Below, piece after piece: positions 1 through 9,847 of a stretch of 64,000 bases of DNA. Numbering within the stretch: the first letter of the stretch is position 1; each line of letters opens with the position of its first letter. The translations under genes were made by a program, and so were the position numbers. Below the pieces are notes generated by a model. That model did not search any database, was not told the DNA's origin, and was given only the letters and a program-made list of their open reading frames with translations. Origin of the DNA: Deltaproteobacteria bacterium (GTDB taxonomy: Bacteria; Myxococcota; Myxococcia; SLRQ01); contig JARGFU010000004.1 of the NCBI GenBank assembly GCA_029210625.1, positions 147,329 through 211,328 of the forward strand. Direction: 5' to 3'.

Positions 1-416
1 TCGTGGACCATCCCCCGGGCCAGCTCGGCCATCCGGGGGATGTCGATGTAGGGCTGGGGAGGCGGCGGCTTGCCCGCCAGGTCCTCGGCCCGCTCGGCGA
101 TGTTCACGGCCAGGTCACCGATCCGCTCCAGGTCGGTCACCATCTTCAGGGCCAGCGCCATGAAGCGCAGGTCCGAGGCCATCGGCTGCCAGCGGGCGAG
201 GACGAGCAGGCAGAGCTCGTCGATCTCCATCTCCTGCCGGTTCACCGGGCCGTCGTCGCGGATGACCTTCCGGGCCTTGTCCGCGTCGCGCTCGACGAGC
301 GCCTCGATGCTCTCGTCGATCATCGTCTCGACGCTGCCGGCCATCTTCAGGAGGGCCTCGCGCAGCTCGCCCAGCTTCGCCTCGTACTCTCGATCGGTGT
401 GACTTCTCCCAGGCAT
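1..416 (-). CDS. phoU: PhoU, phosphate signalling regulator (3' end missing)
   Basis: Last gene of the pst operon; it starts at ATG 416 and runs off the left edge, leaving 138 visible residues of a protein usually about 220-240 long. PhoU proteins are two three-helix bundles that bind metal and couple PstB transport state to the PhoR kinase, silencing the Pho response when phosphate is plentiful. Visible family hallmarks are the QPMASDLRF segment (canonical QPMAxDLR), the following DLERIGDLAVNIAERA helix, and the acidic EMEIDE stretch that supplies metal ligands in this family. It begins 10 nt beyond the pstB stop, so it is almost certainly cotranscribed with it. The identity is secure; only the second bundle is unseen. 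Confidence 0.95.
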   Translation of the reverse strand, partial: MPGRSHTDREYEAKLGELREALLKMAGSVETMIDESIEALVERDADKARKVIRDDGPVNRQEMEIDELCLLVLARWQPMASDLRFMALALKMVTDLERIGDLAVNIAERAEDLAGKPPPPQPYIDIPRMAELARGMVH

Positions 417-425
417 GACGCGACC

Positions 426-1220
426 CTACCCGAACTTTCCGGTGATGTAGTCCTCGGTCCGGCCGTCCTCGGGAGAGGTGAAGAGGCGATCGGTCGCCCC
501 CACCTCGATGAGGTCGCCGGTGAGGAAGAAGGCGGTCGTCCCCGAGATGCGCGCGGCCTGCTGCATGTTGTGGGTGACGATCACGATGGTGTAGCGCTCC
601 TTGAGCGCGTGGATGAGGTCCTCGATCCGGGCGGTGGCCACGGGGTCGAGGGCCGAGCAGGGCTCGTCCATGAGCAGCACCTCGGGCTGGACGGCCAGGG
701 AGCGCGCGATGCAGAGGCGCTGCTGCTGTCCGCCGGAGAGGCTCCCCCCGGGCGCGTCGAGGCGGTCCTTCACCTCGTCCCAGAGCGCCGCCTGCGCGAG
801 GGCCTGCTCGGTGAGCTCCTCGGCCCGGCTCCGCTCGAGGCGCCCGGTCAGGGTCAGCCCGGAGAGGACGTTCTGCCGGATGCTCATGGTGGGGAAAGGG
901 TTGGGCTTCTGGAAGACCATCCCCACCTTCCGGCGCAGGAGCACCGGATCGATCGCGGGATCGTAGACGTCCTCCCCCTCGAGGAGGACCTCCCCGGCCG
1001 AGGTGGCGCCGGGGACCAGCTCGTGCATCCGGTTCAGGCAGCGCACGAAGGTGGACTTGCCGCAGCCCGAGGGGCCGATGATGGCGGTGACGTGGCGCGG
1101 CTTCATCGCGAGGTCGATGCCATGGAGGACCTCGTTCTCGCCGAAGGCGGCCGTGAGGCCGCGCGTCTCCATCTTCGGGATCGGCGCGGGCGCGGGCGTC
1201 GTCTGGGCAGTTTCGGTCAT
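426..1220 (-). CDS. pstB: PstB, phosphate ABC transporter ATPase
   Basis: 264-aa cytoplasmic ATPase that powers high-affinity phosphate import through PstC-PstA. Walker [10 protein letters not shown] lies at residues 49-57, the Q-loop follows in [10 protein letters not shown] (101-110, characteristic of PstB), the signature LSGGQQQR is at 161-168 and Walker B LLMDEP at 182-187. The start chosen is ATG 1220, 8 nt after the pstA stop; the open frame runs much further upstream but that part lies over pstA and is not PstB-like. The N-terminal 16 residues are a Thr/Ala/Pro-rich extension before the conserved [11 protein letters not shown] strand, so a start at residue 17 is conceivable. Length is normal for the family. 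Confidence 0.97.
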   Translation of the reverse strand: MTETAQTTPAPAPIPKMETRGLTAAFGENEVLHGIDLAMKPRHVTAIIGPSGCGKSTFVRCLNRMHELVPGATSAGEVLLEGEDVYDPAIDPVLLRRKVGMVFQKPNPFPTMSIRQNVLSGLTLTGRLERSRAEELTEQALAQAALWDEVKDRLDAPGGSLSGGQQQRLCIARSLAVQPEVLLMDEPCSALDPVATARIEDLIHALKERYTIVIVTHNMQQAARISGTTAFFLTGDLIEVGATDRLFTSPEDGRTEDYITGKFG

Positions 1221-1228
1221 GGCGTGCT

Positions 1229-2095
1229 TCAGGCGCGGCGGGAGTGCCGCTGGCGCAGGAGGATGGCGACGGTGTTCATCAGGAGCATCACCGTCAGGAG
1301 GACCAGGATCCCGGCGGCGGCGTTCTGCACGAAGGCCTCCTGGGGCCGGGAGACCCAGTTGAAGATCTGGATCGGCAGCGCGGTGAAGGGGGCGTCGATG
1401 CCGTCGGGGAGGAAGGTGACGTAGGTCAGGGCGCCGACCACCACGATGGGCGCGGTCTCGCCGATGGCGCGGGAGGTGGCGAGGATCGCGCCGGTGAGGA
1501 TGCCGGGGAGGGCCGCCGGGAGCACCACCCTCCGCACCACCGACCAGCGGGTGGCCCCCAGGGCGTAGGCCGCCTCCCGGTAGCCCCGGGGGACGGTCCG
1601 CAGGGCCTCCCGGGTGGAGAGGATCACGATGGGCAGGACCAGCAGGGCGAGGGTCAGGGCGCCGGCGACGAGCGAGCGGCCCAGGCCCAGCGCCCGGACG
1701 AAGATGCCCAGGCCCAGGATGCCGTAGATCACCGAGGGCACCCCGGCGAGGTTGGCGATGTTGGTCTCGATCAGGCGCGAGAGCCTGCCGCGCTTCGCGT
1801 ACTCCTCCAGCCAGACCGCGGCCCCGATGCCCGCCGGCAGGGCGACGGCGGCGGTCAGGAGGATCAGGTAGATCGAGCCGACCAGCCCCGGGAGGATGCC
1901 GGCCTTGTGGGCGTGCCGGGAGGGGTAGCTGCCGAGGAAGTCGAGGGAGAGGCGACCGAGGGCGTCGATGGCGACGTCGGCGACCAGCACCACCAGCAGC
2001 AAGAGGGGCAGCCCCACCGCCAACAGACACAGGGCCAAGAAGAGGCGCTCGGGCCAGGGGCTGCGGCTCCCCCGCTGTAGCTCCTGCAACGACAT
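1229..2095 (-). CDS. pstA: PstA, phosphate ABC transporter permease
   Basis: 288-aa inner-membrane permease that forms the phosphate channel together with PstC. About six hydrophobic segments are visible, the first at residues ~20-45. The cytoplasmic EAA coupling loop that contacts PstB is clear ([18 protein letters not shown], followed by LPAALPGI). It lies 3 nt from the pstC stop and 8 nt from the pstB start, in the conserved pstSCAB order. Start ATG 2095 leaves a short cytoplasmic N-terminus. Length and topology are typical of the family. Confidence 0.96.
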   Translation of the reverse strand: MSLQELQRGSRSPWPERLFLALCLLAVGLPLLLLVVLVADVAIDALGRLSLDFLGSYPSRHAHKAGILPGLVGSIYLILLTAAVALPAGIGAAVWLEEYAKRGRLSRLIETNIANLAGVPSVIYGILGLGIFVRALGLGRSLVAGALTLALLVLPIVILSTREALRTVPRGYREAAYALGATRWSVVRRVVLPAALPGILTGAILATSRAIGETAPIVVVGALTYVTFLPDGIDAPFTALPIQIFNWVSRPQEAFVQNAAAGILVLLTVMLLMNTVAILLRQRHSRRA

Positions 2096-2098
2096 CGC

Positions 2099-3037
2099 CT
2101 AGAGGTCCCGAGCCTTCCGCGCGAAGCGCTGACCCACGAGGTTGAAGGCGAGGGTGAGCAGGAAGAGGCAGGTCGCGACCACGAAGAGGGTGCGGTACTC
2201 GAGGGTGCCGTTGGGCACGTCACCCAGGGAGACCTGCACGATGTAGGCGGTCATGGTCTCGACCGGGACCCGGGGGTCGATGGTCAACCGCGGCTGCTGG
2301 CCGGCGGCGATGGCGACGATCATCGTCTCGCCGATGGCCCGGGAGACCGCGAGGATCACCGAGGCGATCACCCCGGAGCGGGCGGCGGGCAGCACCACCC
2401 GGAAGATGGTCGAGAGCCGGCTGGCCCCCAGGCCCCAGGCGCCCTCCCGCAGGGTGGTCGGGACGGCGTGGAGGGCGTCCTCGGAGAGGGAGGAGATCAT
2501 CGGGATGATCATGATCCCCATGACCAGGCCGGGGGAGAGGGCGTTGAAGCCCGAGAGCCCCGGCACGACCTTCTGGAGCAGGGGCGTCACCACCACCAGG
2601 GCGAAGTAGCCGTAGACGATGGTCGGGACCCCCGCGAGGACCTCGAGGGCCGGCTTGAGGATCGCCCGCGCCCAGGACGGCGCGAGCTCGGAGAGGTAGA
2701 TCGCCGCGAGCAGGCCCAGGGGCAGGGCCACGCACATGGCGATGCCCGCGATGAGCACCGTGCCGCTGACCAGGGGCCAGATGCCGAAGTGCTTCTCGGC
2801 GAAGAGCGGGGTCCACTCGGTGTCGAGGAGGAGCTGGGCGACGGAAGCCTCCTCGAAGAAGGAGAGGGTCTCGCCGGCGAGGACCACCACGATGCCCAGG
2901 GTCGTCCCGATCGAGAGCAGGCCCGTCGCAAGCAGGGCGTGCTCGATGAGACGCTCCCGCAGGGGCGTCGCCCCTCCTCGCTGCCCGAGCGAAGAGGGGG
3001 CCCCACCTGCGGTGGTCGTCTGGGATGCGTGGTCCAT
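2099..3037 (-). CDS. pstC: PstC, phosphate ABC transporter permease
   Basis: 312-aa inner-membrane permease, partner of PstA. A hydrophilic N-terminus of about 30 residues precedes the first membrane segment (around residues 32-55, [20 protein letters not shown]). The EAA loop is readable as [20 protein letters not shown]. The [16 protein letters not shown] segment resembles the conserved central region of PstC proteins. Start ATG 3037 is 19 nt downstream of the pstS stop. PstC and PstA are distinguished here by operon position as well as by sequence. Confidence 0.96.
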   Translation of the reverse strand: MDHASQTTTAGGAPSSLGQRGGATPLRERLIEHALLATGLLSIGTTLGIVVVLAGETLSFFEEASVAQLLLDTEWTPLFAEKHFGIWPLVSGTVLIAGIAMCVALPLGLLAAIYLSELAPSWARAILKPALEVLAGVPTIVYGYFALVVVTPLLQKVVPGLSGFNALSPGLVMGIMIIPMISSLSEDALHAVPTTLREGAWGLGASRLSTIFRVVLPAARSGVIASVILAVSRAIGETMIVAIAAGQQPRLTIDPRVPVETMTAYIVQVSLGDVPNGTLEYRTLFVVATCLFLLTLAFNLVGQRFARKARDL

Positions 3038-3056
3038 TCGCCGCGAGAAAGAGGTG

Positions 3057-4127
<1,071 letters not shown>

Positions 4128-4156
4128 GTTCGTTTCCTTCGGGTGTGTGCGCAGAA

Positions 4157-5311
4157 TCAGAAGGAGAGCTGGAGCTGGGCCCGCACCAGGATGTCGGTGC
4201 TGCCGTCGCCGTGGAGGAGCGCACCACCGTCGAGCTGGTACTTCAGGCCGTGGCCCTTCGAGAAGTCGGTGAGGACGAGGAGGAGCTCCTGGTCGGCGTC
4301 GTCGGCCTCGGCGGGATCCACCAGGGCCCAGCGGGCGCCCAGGTAGTACTTGCCACCGATGGTGTAGCCGGCCTGGAGGCGGGCGCCGAGGGCCGCCGCG
4401 GCGAGATCACCGAAGGCGCTGCCGGTGGCGTCCTGGGCGAGGAAGAGCTCGCCGGTGCAGGAGAAGCCCTGGATCTTCAGGATGGCGTCGACGCTCTGGC
4501 GGTGGACGAAGTCCCCGTCGGCCGAGCCCACGTCGGAGGCCAGCGAGGCCGCGACGCCGAAGCGCAGGCCGCCGCCCTCGAGGTCGGCCTCGCTGTAGCC
4601 CTCGAGCTTGCCGTGGTTGTAGCCGGCCCGCAGGACCAGGGTGGGCTGGAAGAGGGAGGGCACGTTCGAGAACTTGCCGCTGGTGACGCTGCCCTCGCCG
4701 GTGGCCGGATCCACCTCGACGTCTCCCGTGAACCTCGCCTTGTCGCCGGTGCCGTTGAAGACCCCGGCCGCCCACTCGAAGGTCGGCGACTTGCTGAAGT
4801 CGTTGTGGAGCATCAGGCCGATGTCCCGGCCGGCGCCGAAGGCCTTGTCGGTGATCGCCCGGTCGACGAAGGCCAGCTTGCCGGAGGAGGTGAGCTGCTG
4901 CCGGGAGAAGGGCTTCTTGTACTGACCGACGGCGACCTTCAGGCTCTTGCTGGCCTTGAAATCGACGAGGGCGTCCTTCAGCGCGGCGCCGCCCTTGCCG
5001 AAGTCGAGCTGCAGCTTGGTGGAGACCTTGCCGGCCCAGTGCTTGCCCTTGAGGGTGACGCGGGCGCGGGGGATGGAGAAGGCGGCCTCGGGGTCCGCGT
5101 CCTCGACGATCTCGGTGGCGAAGCGAGCCTGGATCCGGCCCTGGAGGGTCAGCTGCTGGCTCCCGTCGGCGCTACGGATGAAGAAGCCCTTGTCGTAGCC
5201 CGAGGTCGGGTGGGCGGCGGGCTCGGCGGCCTCCTCCTCGGCCCGGAGGGCGGTGGGGAAGAGGGCCAGGAGGGAGGCGATGCACAGAGCGTGGAGGGTC
5301 AGGCGCGTCAT
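4157..5311 (-). CDS. Phosphate-selective porin (OprO/OprP type)
   Basis: 384-aa outer-membrane porin. An N-terminal signal peptide ([20 protein letters not shown], cleavage expected after ALRA near residue 24) is followed by the OprO/P opening pattern: [26 protein letters not shown], then [19 protein letters not shown]. Alternating hydrophobic/charged strands continue to a C-terminal Phe ([10 protein letters not shown]), the outer-membrane assembly signal. Start ATG 5311 was chosen over longer in-frame starts because it gives the signal peptide. Being first in an operon with pstSCAB-phoU and directly behind a Pho box, it is most likely the outer-membrane entry route for phosphate or polyphosphate. 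The exact ligand cannot be told from sequence alone. Confidence 0.9.
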   Translation of the reverse strand: MTRLTLHALCIASLLALFPTALRAEEEAAEPAAHPTSGYDKGFFIRSADGSQQLTLQGRIQARFATEIVEDADPEAAFSIPRARVTLKGKHWAGKVSTKLQLDFGKGGAALKDALVDFKASKSLKVAVGQYKKPFSRQQLTSSGKLAFVDRAITDKAFGAGRDIGLMLHNDFSKSPTFEWAAGVFNGTGDKARFTGDVEVDPATGEGSVTSGKFSNVPSLFQPTLVLRAGYNHGKLEGYSEADLEGGGLRFGVAASLASDVGSADGDFVHRQSVDAILKIQGFSCTGELFLAQDATGSAFGDLAAAALGARLQAGYTIGGKYYLGARWALVDPAEADDADQELLLVLTDFSKGHGLKYQLDGGALLHGDGSTDILVRAQLQLSF

Positions 5312-5360
5312 GGTTCGGATTCCTCTCGGAGGTGTTCGGGGCGCACTCTGCTCCCCGCGT

Positions 5361-5378
5361 GTGACAGCCAGGTGACAT
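5361..5378 (-). promoter_or_regulatory. Pho box (PhoB operator) ahead of the porin-pst operon
   Basis: On the minus strand the sequence reads ATGTCAC-CTGG-CTGTCAC: two 7-bp direct repeats separated by 4 bp, the classical PhoB-binding geometry (consensus CTGTCAT, 4 bp, CTGTCAT). It is centred about 58 bp upstream of the porin ATG in the 85-bp gap between the phoR stop and the porin start, where an activator overlapping a -35 region should be. No comparable repeat was seen upstream of phoB. Confidence 0.82.
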
Positions 5379-5396
5379 CTTCGGCGGTAGGGGGGA

Positions 5397-6743
5397 TCAG
5401 GCCAGGGGCAGCCAGAGCCAGAAGACCGAGCCCCGGGGCGCGTTGGGGCGCACCCCCACCGATCCGTCCATCGCCTCGCACAGATTCCGGACGATGGAGA
5501 GGCCCAGGCCCGTTCCTCCGGCGGCCCGGGAGCGGCCGGGATCGACGCGGTAGAAGCGCTCGAAGATCCGGTCGTGGTGGCGAGGCTCGATCCCCGGGCC
5601 GTCATCGACGATCCGCAGCTCGAGGCCTCCGTCCACGGCGCTGGCCTCCACCCGCACCCGGCCACCCTTCGCGCCGTAGCGGAGGGCGTTCTCCACCAGG
5701 TTGTGGAGGATCTGCTGGAGCGCCAGCCGGTCCGCGAGCACGACCGCGGCCTCGTCGATGGCCAGCTCGATCGTGACCCCCTGCCCCTGCGCCTCGTCGG
5801 CGAGGGCCCCGATCACCTCCCGGGCGACCTCCGCCGGGGCCACCGCCTCCCGGCGCAGCTCCCGCTGGCCGCTCTCGACCTCCGAGAGGTCGAGGAGGTC
5901 GGCCAGCAGGCTCTCGAGCCGGTGAGCGTTGCGCTCGATGGCCTCGAGGAAGCCCCGGCGGGCCCCGGCCTCCTCGAGGGCGCCGCCGAGGAGGGTCTCG
6001 GCGTTCATCTTCACCGCGGCGACCGGCGTGCGCAGCTCGTGGGAGACGTTGGCGACGAAGTCCCGGCGCACCCGCTCCAGGCGGCGCAGCTCACCGACGT
6101 CCCGGAGGGTGAGCAGGCTGCCTCCCTCATCGAGGCGTCGGCAGTCGATCAGCATCGTCGGCCGCAGCCCCCGCGCGGGCAGCTCCAGCTGACCCTCGCC
6201 GGCCTCCACCAGCGTCGCCAGCTCTGGGGCCCGGATCACCTCCACCAGCCGACGGCCCACGAGCGTCCCCAGGCCCAGCATCAGCTCGGCGGCGCGGTTG
6301 GCGATGACGATCGCCTGGCCCCGATCGAGGAAGACCACCCCGTCCCGCAGGCCGTCGATGGTGCGCCGGAGCAGCGCCGCCTGGGCTCCGTGGCGCTCGC
6401 GGGCGGCCTCCACCTCCCGGCTCAGCCGGTCGATCGCCCCGAAGAGGGTCGCGGTGGCCTCGTCGGTGCGCCCGGCGCCGGCGAGCTGGGTCGGTCCCCC
6501 CTCGAGGGCGGCCCGGATCCGCTCGGAGACGCCCTCGACCGAGCGGCCGAGGCGGCGCTGCGCGAGGAGGGTGGTCGCGGCGGCGAGCAGCGGCGCGCCG
6601 ATCACCGCCAGGATCGCGCCGATCATCAGGGCGCGGGTGTCCGGCTGGAAGGGGTCACCCGCGGCCGCGGCCACGAGGAAGCCGGCCAGCGCGAGGAAGG
6701 CGGCGAAGAGCAGCAGGACCCGCCAGAAGAAGCCGCGGATCAC
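5397..6743 (-). CDS. phoR: PhoR-like sensor histidine kinase
   Basis: 448-aa membrane kinase that senses phosphate status through PstSCAB/PhoU and phosphorylates PhoB. Two membrane helices occur at residues ~8-26 and ~37-60 with only a tiny periplasmic loop between them, as in PhoR. A PAS-like domain spans about 125-220, the phosphoacceptor is His235 in the HisKA motif FVANVSHELRTP, the N box is around 348-354 (NLVENALR), G1 is DDGPGI (380-385) and G2 is GGTGLGLS (409-416). It starts at GTG 6743, which overlaps the phoB stop in a GTGA arrangement, implying translational coupling. The much longer open frame upstream is an artefact lying antisense to the ATP-grasp gene. Confidence 0.93.
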   Translation of the reverse strand: MIRGFFWRVLLLFAAFLALAGFLVAAAAGDPFQPDTRALMIGAILAVIGAPLLAAATTLLAQRRLGRSVEGVSERIRAALEGGPTQLAGAGRTDEATATLFGAIDRLSREVEAARERHGAQAALLRRTIDGLRDGVVFLDRGQAIVIANRAAELMLGLGTLVGRRLVEVIRAPELATLVEAGEGQLELPARGLRPTMLIDCRRLDEGGSLLTLRDVGELRRLERVRRDFVANVSHELRTPVAAVKMNAETLLGGALEEAGARRGFLEAIERNAHRLESLLADLLDLSEVESGQRELRREAVAPAEVAREVIGALADEAQGQGVTIELAIDEAAVVLADRLALQQILHNLVENALRYGAKGGRVRVEASAVDGGLELRIVDDGPGIEPRHHDRIFERFYRVDPGRSRAAGGTGLGLSIVRNLCEAMDGSVGVRPNAPRGSVFWLWLPLA

Positions 6744-7447
6744 CTCGCCGCTCCCTCGTCGGCGGGGGGTGACTCCAGGAAGCGGTAGCCCAGCCCCCGC
6801 ACCGTCTCGATGTAGGCGCCCGCCACCCCGAGCTTCTGGCGCAGGCGCTTCACGTGGGTGTCGACGGTCCGGGTGACCATCTCCTCGGAGGCGTCCCAGA
6901 CCTCGGTGAGCAGCTGCCCCCGGCTCTGCACCCTCCCCCGGCGCTCGAAGAGGGTCGAGAGGAGCTTCAGCTCCAGCGCCGTCAGCGAGAGGGGCTCTCC
7001 CTCGACCCTCACCGCTGCGCCCGCGAGATCGAGCTCGAGGACCCCGAAGCGCCGAGGACCCTCCTCCTTCGCGGGCCGCCGGCGCAGCAGGGCCTGGAGC
7101 CTCAGGATCAGCTCGCGGGTGGAGAAGGGCTTCACCACGTAGTCGTCGGCGCCGAGCTCGAAGCCCCGCACCCGATCGGCCTCGGCGCCCCGGGCCGTGA
7201 GCATGATGACGGGCAGATCGGCCAGGCGCTCGTCGGCCCTCACCCGCTTGCAGAGCTCGGTCCCGGGCAGGTCGGGGAGCATCAGATCGAGGAGGAGGAG
7301 GTCGGGCCGGGGCTCGGCCGCCAGGCGCTCCAGCGCTCCGGCCCCGGTCATCGCGCTCTCGACGACGAAGCCCGCGCGCGAGAGGTCGTAGACCAGGGGA
7401 CCGAGGAGGTCCTCCTCGTCCTCCACGATGAGGATGGTCGAGGCCAC
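6740..7447 (-). CDS. phoB: PhoB-like response regulator
   Basis: 235-aa OmpR/PhoB-family regulator. The receiver domain (1-120) has acidic pocket Glu9/Asp10, phosphoacceptor Asp54 (LLLDLMLPD), Thr84 and Lys106 (VKPF). The C-terminal winged helix (~130-228) ends with the typical VRGLGYRF hairpin preceded by VDTHVKRLRQKLG. Its expected target is the Pho box at 5361-5378. The GTG start at 7447 has no ribosome binding site, but a TAGATT -10-like hexamer (7454-7459) lies 6 nt upstream, so the mRNA may be leaderless. It diverges from the ATP-grasp gene across a 70-bp gap. Confidence 0.93.
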   Translation of the reverse strand: MASTILIVEDEEDLLGPLVYDLSRAGFVVESAMTGAGALERLAAEPRPDLLLLDLMLPDLPGTELCKRVRADERLADLPVIMLTARGAEADRVRGFELGADDYVVKPFSTRELILRLQALLRRRPAKEEGPRRFGVLELDLAGAAVRVEGEPLSLTALELKLLSTLFERRGRVQSRGQLLTEVWDASEEMVTRTVDTHVKRLRQKLGVAGAYIETVRGLGYRFLESPPADEGAAR

Positions 7448-7517
7448 GGGCGCAATCTAGCCGACGTCTCGGAGATCGCCACCCTCGCCGACTTTCCTCG
7501 GACGCCGCCCTCGGCCG

Positions 7518-8993
7518 ATGATGCGGCGCATGGGCGTGGACTTCTCGCACTGGCGATCGATCCTGGAGGAGGTCTACGGTGGCGGCCGGCGCTGGCTGCT
7601 GGCCGGGGACGTGCTGGCGCCCCTGACCGGGCTCGCGGCCACCCTGGGCGAGCTCGGCGCCGGGGAGTGCTTCCGCCTCGCCTCCTCCCGGGGCACCGGC
7701 CCCCTGCCCGAGGGGCAGGATCACCTGGCCCTCGACCTCGGCGTGAACCACCGGGCGGGGCAGAGCCTGATGGACGCGATCCGCGCCGGGCAGCGGGCCC
7801 TCCTCGAGCTGCCGCTCGAGGCCCTCGAGCGGATCGAGGCCTTCGACTCCGCGCGCGAGGCCCGGGTGATCGGCACGATCTTCGACGACGGGAACCCGGT
7901 GGCCGGCCGGGAGAAGTTCGGGCGGCGGCGGCCGGAGTGGATCGCCCTGGAGGACAAGACCGTGCTCGCCCCCCTGTGGGCGGCGGCCGGGGTCGAGGCG
8001 GCGCCCGAGCGGATCGTCCCGGGCGACGCCGGGAGCTTGCTTCGCGCCCACGCCGAGCTCGACGCGCTGGTCGGGGAGGGCCTCGGGACGGTCTGGGCCG
8101 GGGACAACACGGAGGGGTGGCACGGCGGCGCCGAGGCCACCTTCTGGGTGCCCGACGACGAGGCGGCGCGAGAGACGAGCGCTCGAATCGCCGGCCGCTT
8201 CGAGAAGGTGCGGATCATGCCCTTCCTCGACGGCATCCCCTGCAGCATCCACGGGGTGGTCTTCCCCGATCACGTCGTCGCCCTGCGCCCCTGCGAGATG
8301 ATCGTCCTGCGGCGGCCCGACCACAGCGGCCTCGTCTACGCCCGCGCGGCGACCTTCTGGGACCCGCCGGCCGCCGACCGGGAGGTGATGCGCCGGGCGG
8401 CGAAGCGGGTGGGCGCGCACCTGCGCGAGTCGGTGGGCTTCCGGGGCGCCTTCACCATCGACGGGGTGATGAGCGCCGGGGGCTTCCGGCCCACCGAGCT
8501 CAACCCCCGCTTCGGCGCCGCCCTCGGGGTGATGAGCCGGGGGGTGGACCTCCCGCTGATGCTCACCTTCCTGGCGGTGGTCGAGGGAGTCGAGGCGGAC
8601 TGGCGGCCCGAAGCGCTGGAGGAGGCCCTGCTCACCGCCGCCGACGAGAGCCGCAGCGGCGCGGGTGGGGGCTTCCCGCAGATCACCGTGAGCGAGACCC
8701 GCGAGGCGCTGCTGCGCTTCGAGGAGGTCGACGGGGCGCTGCGCGCCGAGCTGCTCGACAAGCCGGCCGAGGGCGCGGCGGAGCCCGAGGGCGTGGACGC
8801 CGACGTCCTCCTGGGCCCCGGGCCCGGCGGGGGCTACCTCAACATCGCCCTGCGCCCCGGGCGCACGCCGGTGGGGCCGAGCGCGGCGCCCCGGATCGCC
8901 GCCGGCATGGCCTGCGTGGACCGGGCCTGGTCCCTGGGGATGGGCCCCGCCGAGGCGGCGCCGGAGCACCGGCCGGGGACGCCGGGGCGATGA
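7518..8993 (+). CDS. ATP-grasp domain protein of unknown substrate
   Basis: 491-aa cytoplasmic protein. The C-terminal half looks like an ATP-grasp fold: an acidic/Asn metal-binding motif FRPTELNPRFG (about residues 323-333) follows a GAFTIDGVM strand, and GIPCSIHGVVF resembles the nucleotide-binding central segment. ATP-grasp enzymes form an acyl-phosphate and ligate it to an amine or thiol; nothing here identifies the substrate. Two ATGs occur in tandem at 7518 and 7521, and a third in-frame ATG lies at residue 5. The stop overlaps the start of the following GNAT gene (ATGA), so the two proteins probably work together. It could be a peptide or amino-acid ligase, but this is inference. Confidence 0.7.
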   Translation: MMRRMGVDFSHWRSILEEVYGGGRRWLLAGDVLAPLTGLAATLGELGAGECFRLASSRGTGPLPEGQDHLALDLGVNHRAGQSLMDAIRAGQRALLELPLEALERIEAFDSAREARVIGTIFDDGNPVAGREKFGRRRPEWIALEDKTVLAPLWAAAGVEAAPERIVPGDAGSLLRAHAELDALVGEGLGTVWAGDNTEGWHGGAEATFWVPDDEAARETSARIAGRFEKVRIMPFLDGIPCSIHGVVFPDHVVALRPCEMIVLRRPDHSGLVYARAATFWDPPAADREVMRRAAKRVGAHLRESVGFRGAFTIDGVMSAGGFRPTELNPRFGAALGVMSRGVDLPLMLTFLAVVEGVEADWRPEALEEALLTAADESRSGAGGGFPQITVSETREALLRFEEVDGALRAELLDKPAEGAAEPEGVDADVLLGPGPGGGYLNIALRPGRTPVGPSAAPRIAAGMACVDRAWSLGMGPAEAAPEHRPGTPGR

Positions 8994-9772
8994 GGCTCTC
9001 GGTCGACGAGGTGCTCGAGCGCAGCCAGTGGGACTTCTTCTGGGTGCCCGACGACGTCAGCGTCGTCGACCGCCCCGAGCTCCTCTACGTGAGCTGCCGC
9101 CGGGACGTCGCCCACCTCAACGCCGTCACCCGCTGGCGGGCCGAGCCCTCGCGCTACGACGCGCTCCTCGCCGAGGTCCTCGCCGCGCACGAGGACGTCG
9201 AGAGCCGCTTCATGATGGTGCCCCACATCGAGCGGCCGGAGCTCGTGGACGCCCTCCTCGAGCACGGCTACGGGGTGGGCGACGCCCACGACGCCATGGC
9301 CATCGAGGTCGACCGCTACACGCCCCGCCCCGCCGGGGAGATCGTGACCCGGCGGGTGGAGACCCTCGAGCAGCTCGACGACGCCCTCCGGGTCACCGCG
9401 GTGGCCTTCGGCAAGGGGATCGGGATCCCCCCCGCCCAGCGGGCCGAGGCCCTGGCCGACTGCAGCGGCCCGGGGAAGCGGGTCTTCCGCGTGGTCGCCT
9501 ACGACGCGAGGAGCGGCGAGCCCCTCTGCGCGGCGGGCTTCACCGAGTTCCCCGAGCTCTCCTTCGGCCTCTTCTGGGGGGGCGGGACGATCCCCTCGGG
9601 GAGGGGGAGGGGAGCCTACTCGGCCGTGGTGGCGGCGCGGGTGGAGGAGGCGGCGCGGAGGGGTCTGAAGCGAGTCGGGCTCTATGCGCGATTGAACACC
9701 TCGGCGCCGATCTGCGAGCGGCAGGGGTTCGAGAGGCATGGGCGGATGGTGTTCTGGTCGCGGATGCCCTGA
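8990..9772 (+). CDS. GNAT-family N-acetyltransferase
   Basis: 260-aa protein translated from ATG 8990, overlapping the ATP-grasp stop by 4 nt. The C-terminal half has a GNAT core: LCAAGFTEFPELSFGLFWGGGTI (strands 4-5), an acetyl-CoA-binding loop with Gly/Arg-rich GRGRGAYS followed by the AVVAARVEEAARRG helix, and a terminal APICERQGFERHGRMVF segment typical of the last strand. The N-terminal half has a second alpha/beta region resembling a degenerate GNAT repeat. The substrate is unknown; coupling to the ATP-grasp protein suggests the ligation product or precursor is acetylated. Confidence 0.75.
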   Translation: MRLSVDEVLERSQWDFFWVPDDVSVVDRPELLYVSCRRDVAHLNAVTRWRAEPSRYDALLAEVLAAHEDVESRFMMVPHIERPELVDALLEHGYGVGDAHDAMAIEVDRYTPRPAGEIVTRRVETLEQLDDALRVTAVAFGKGIGIPPAQRAEALADCSGPGKRVFRVVAYDARSGEPLCAAGFTEFPELSFGLFWGGGTIPSGRGRGAYSAVVAARVEEAARRGLKRVGLYARLNTSAPICERQGFERHGRMVFWSRMP

Positions 9773-9802
9773 TGAAGGTTCGGGGTCGACGGGAAAGACC
9801 GG

Positions 9803-9826
9803 GTACGTGTACGTGTACGTGTACGT
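9803..9826 (+). repeat. Tandem hexanucleotide (GTACGT x4)
   Basis: Four perfect copies of GTACGT, decaying into GCACGCTTACG, lie 21 nt before the start of the small lipoprotein gene at 9848 and just upstream of its ribosome binding site (GGAGGAATG). Each unit is self-complementary (GTAC). Simple repeats of this kind are otherwise absent from the intergenic DNA of the window. Confidence 0.85.
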
Positions 9827-9847
9827 GCACGCTTACGGAGGAATGAC

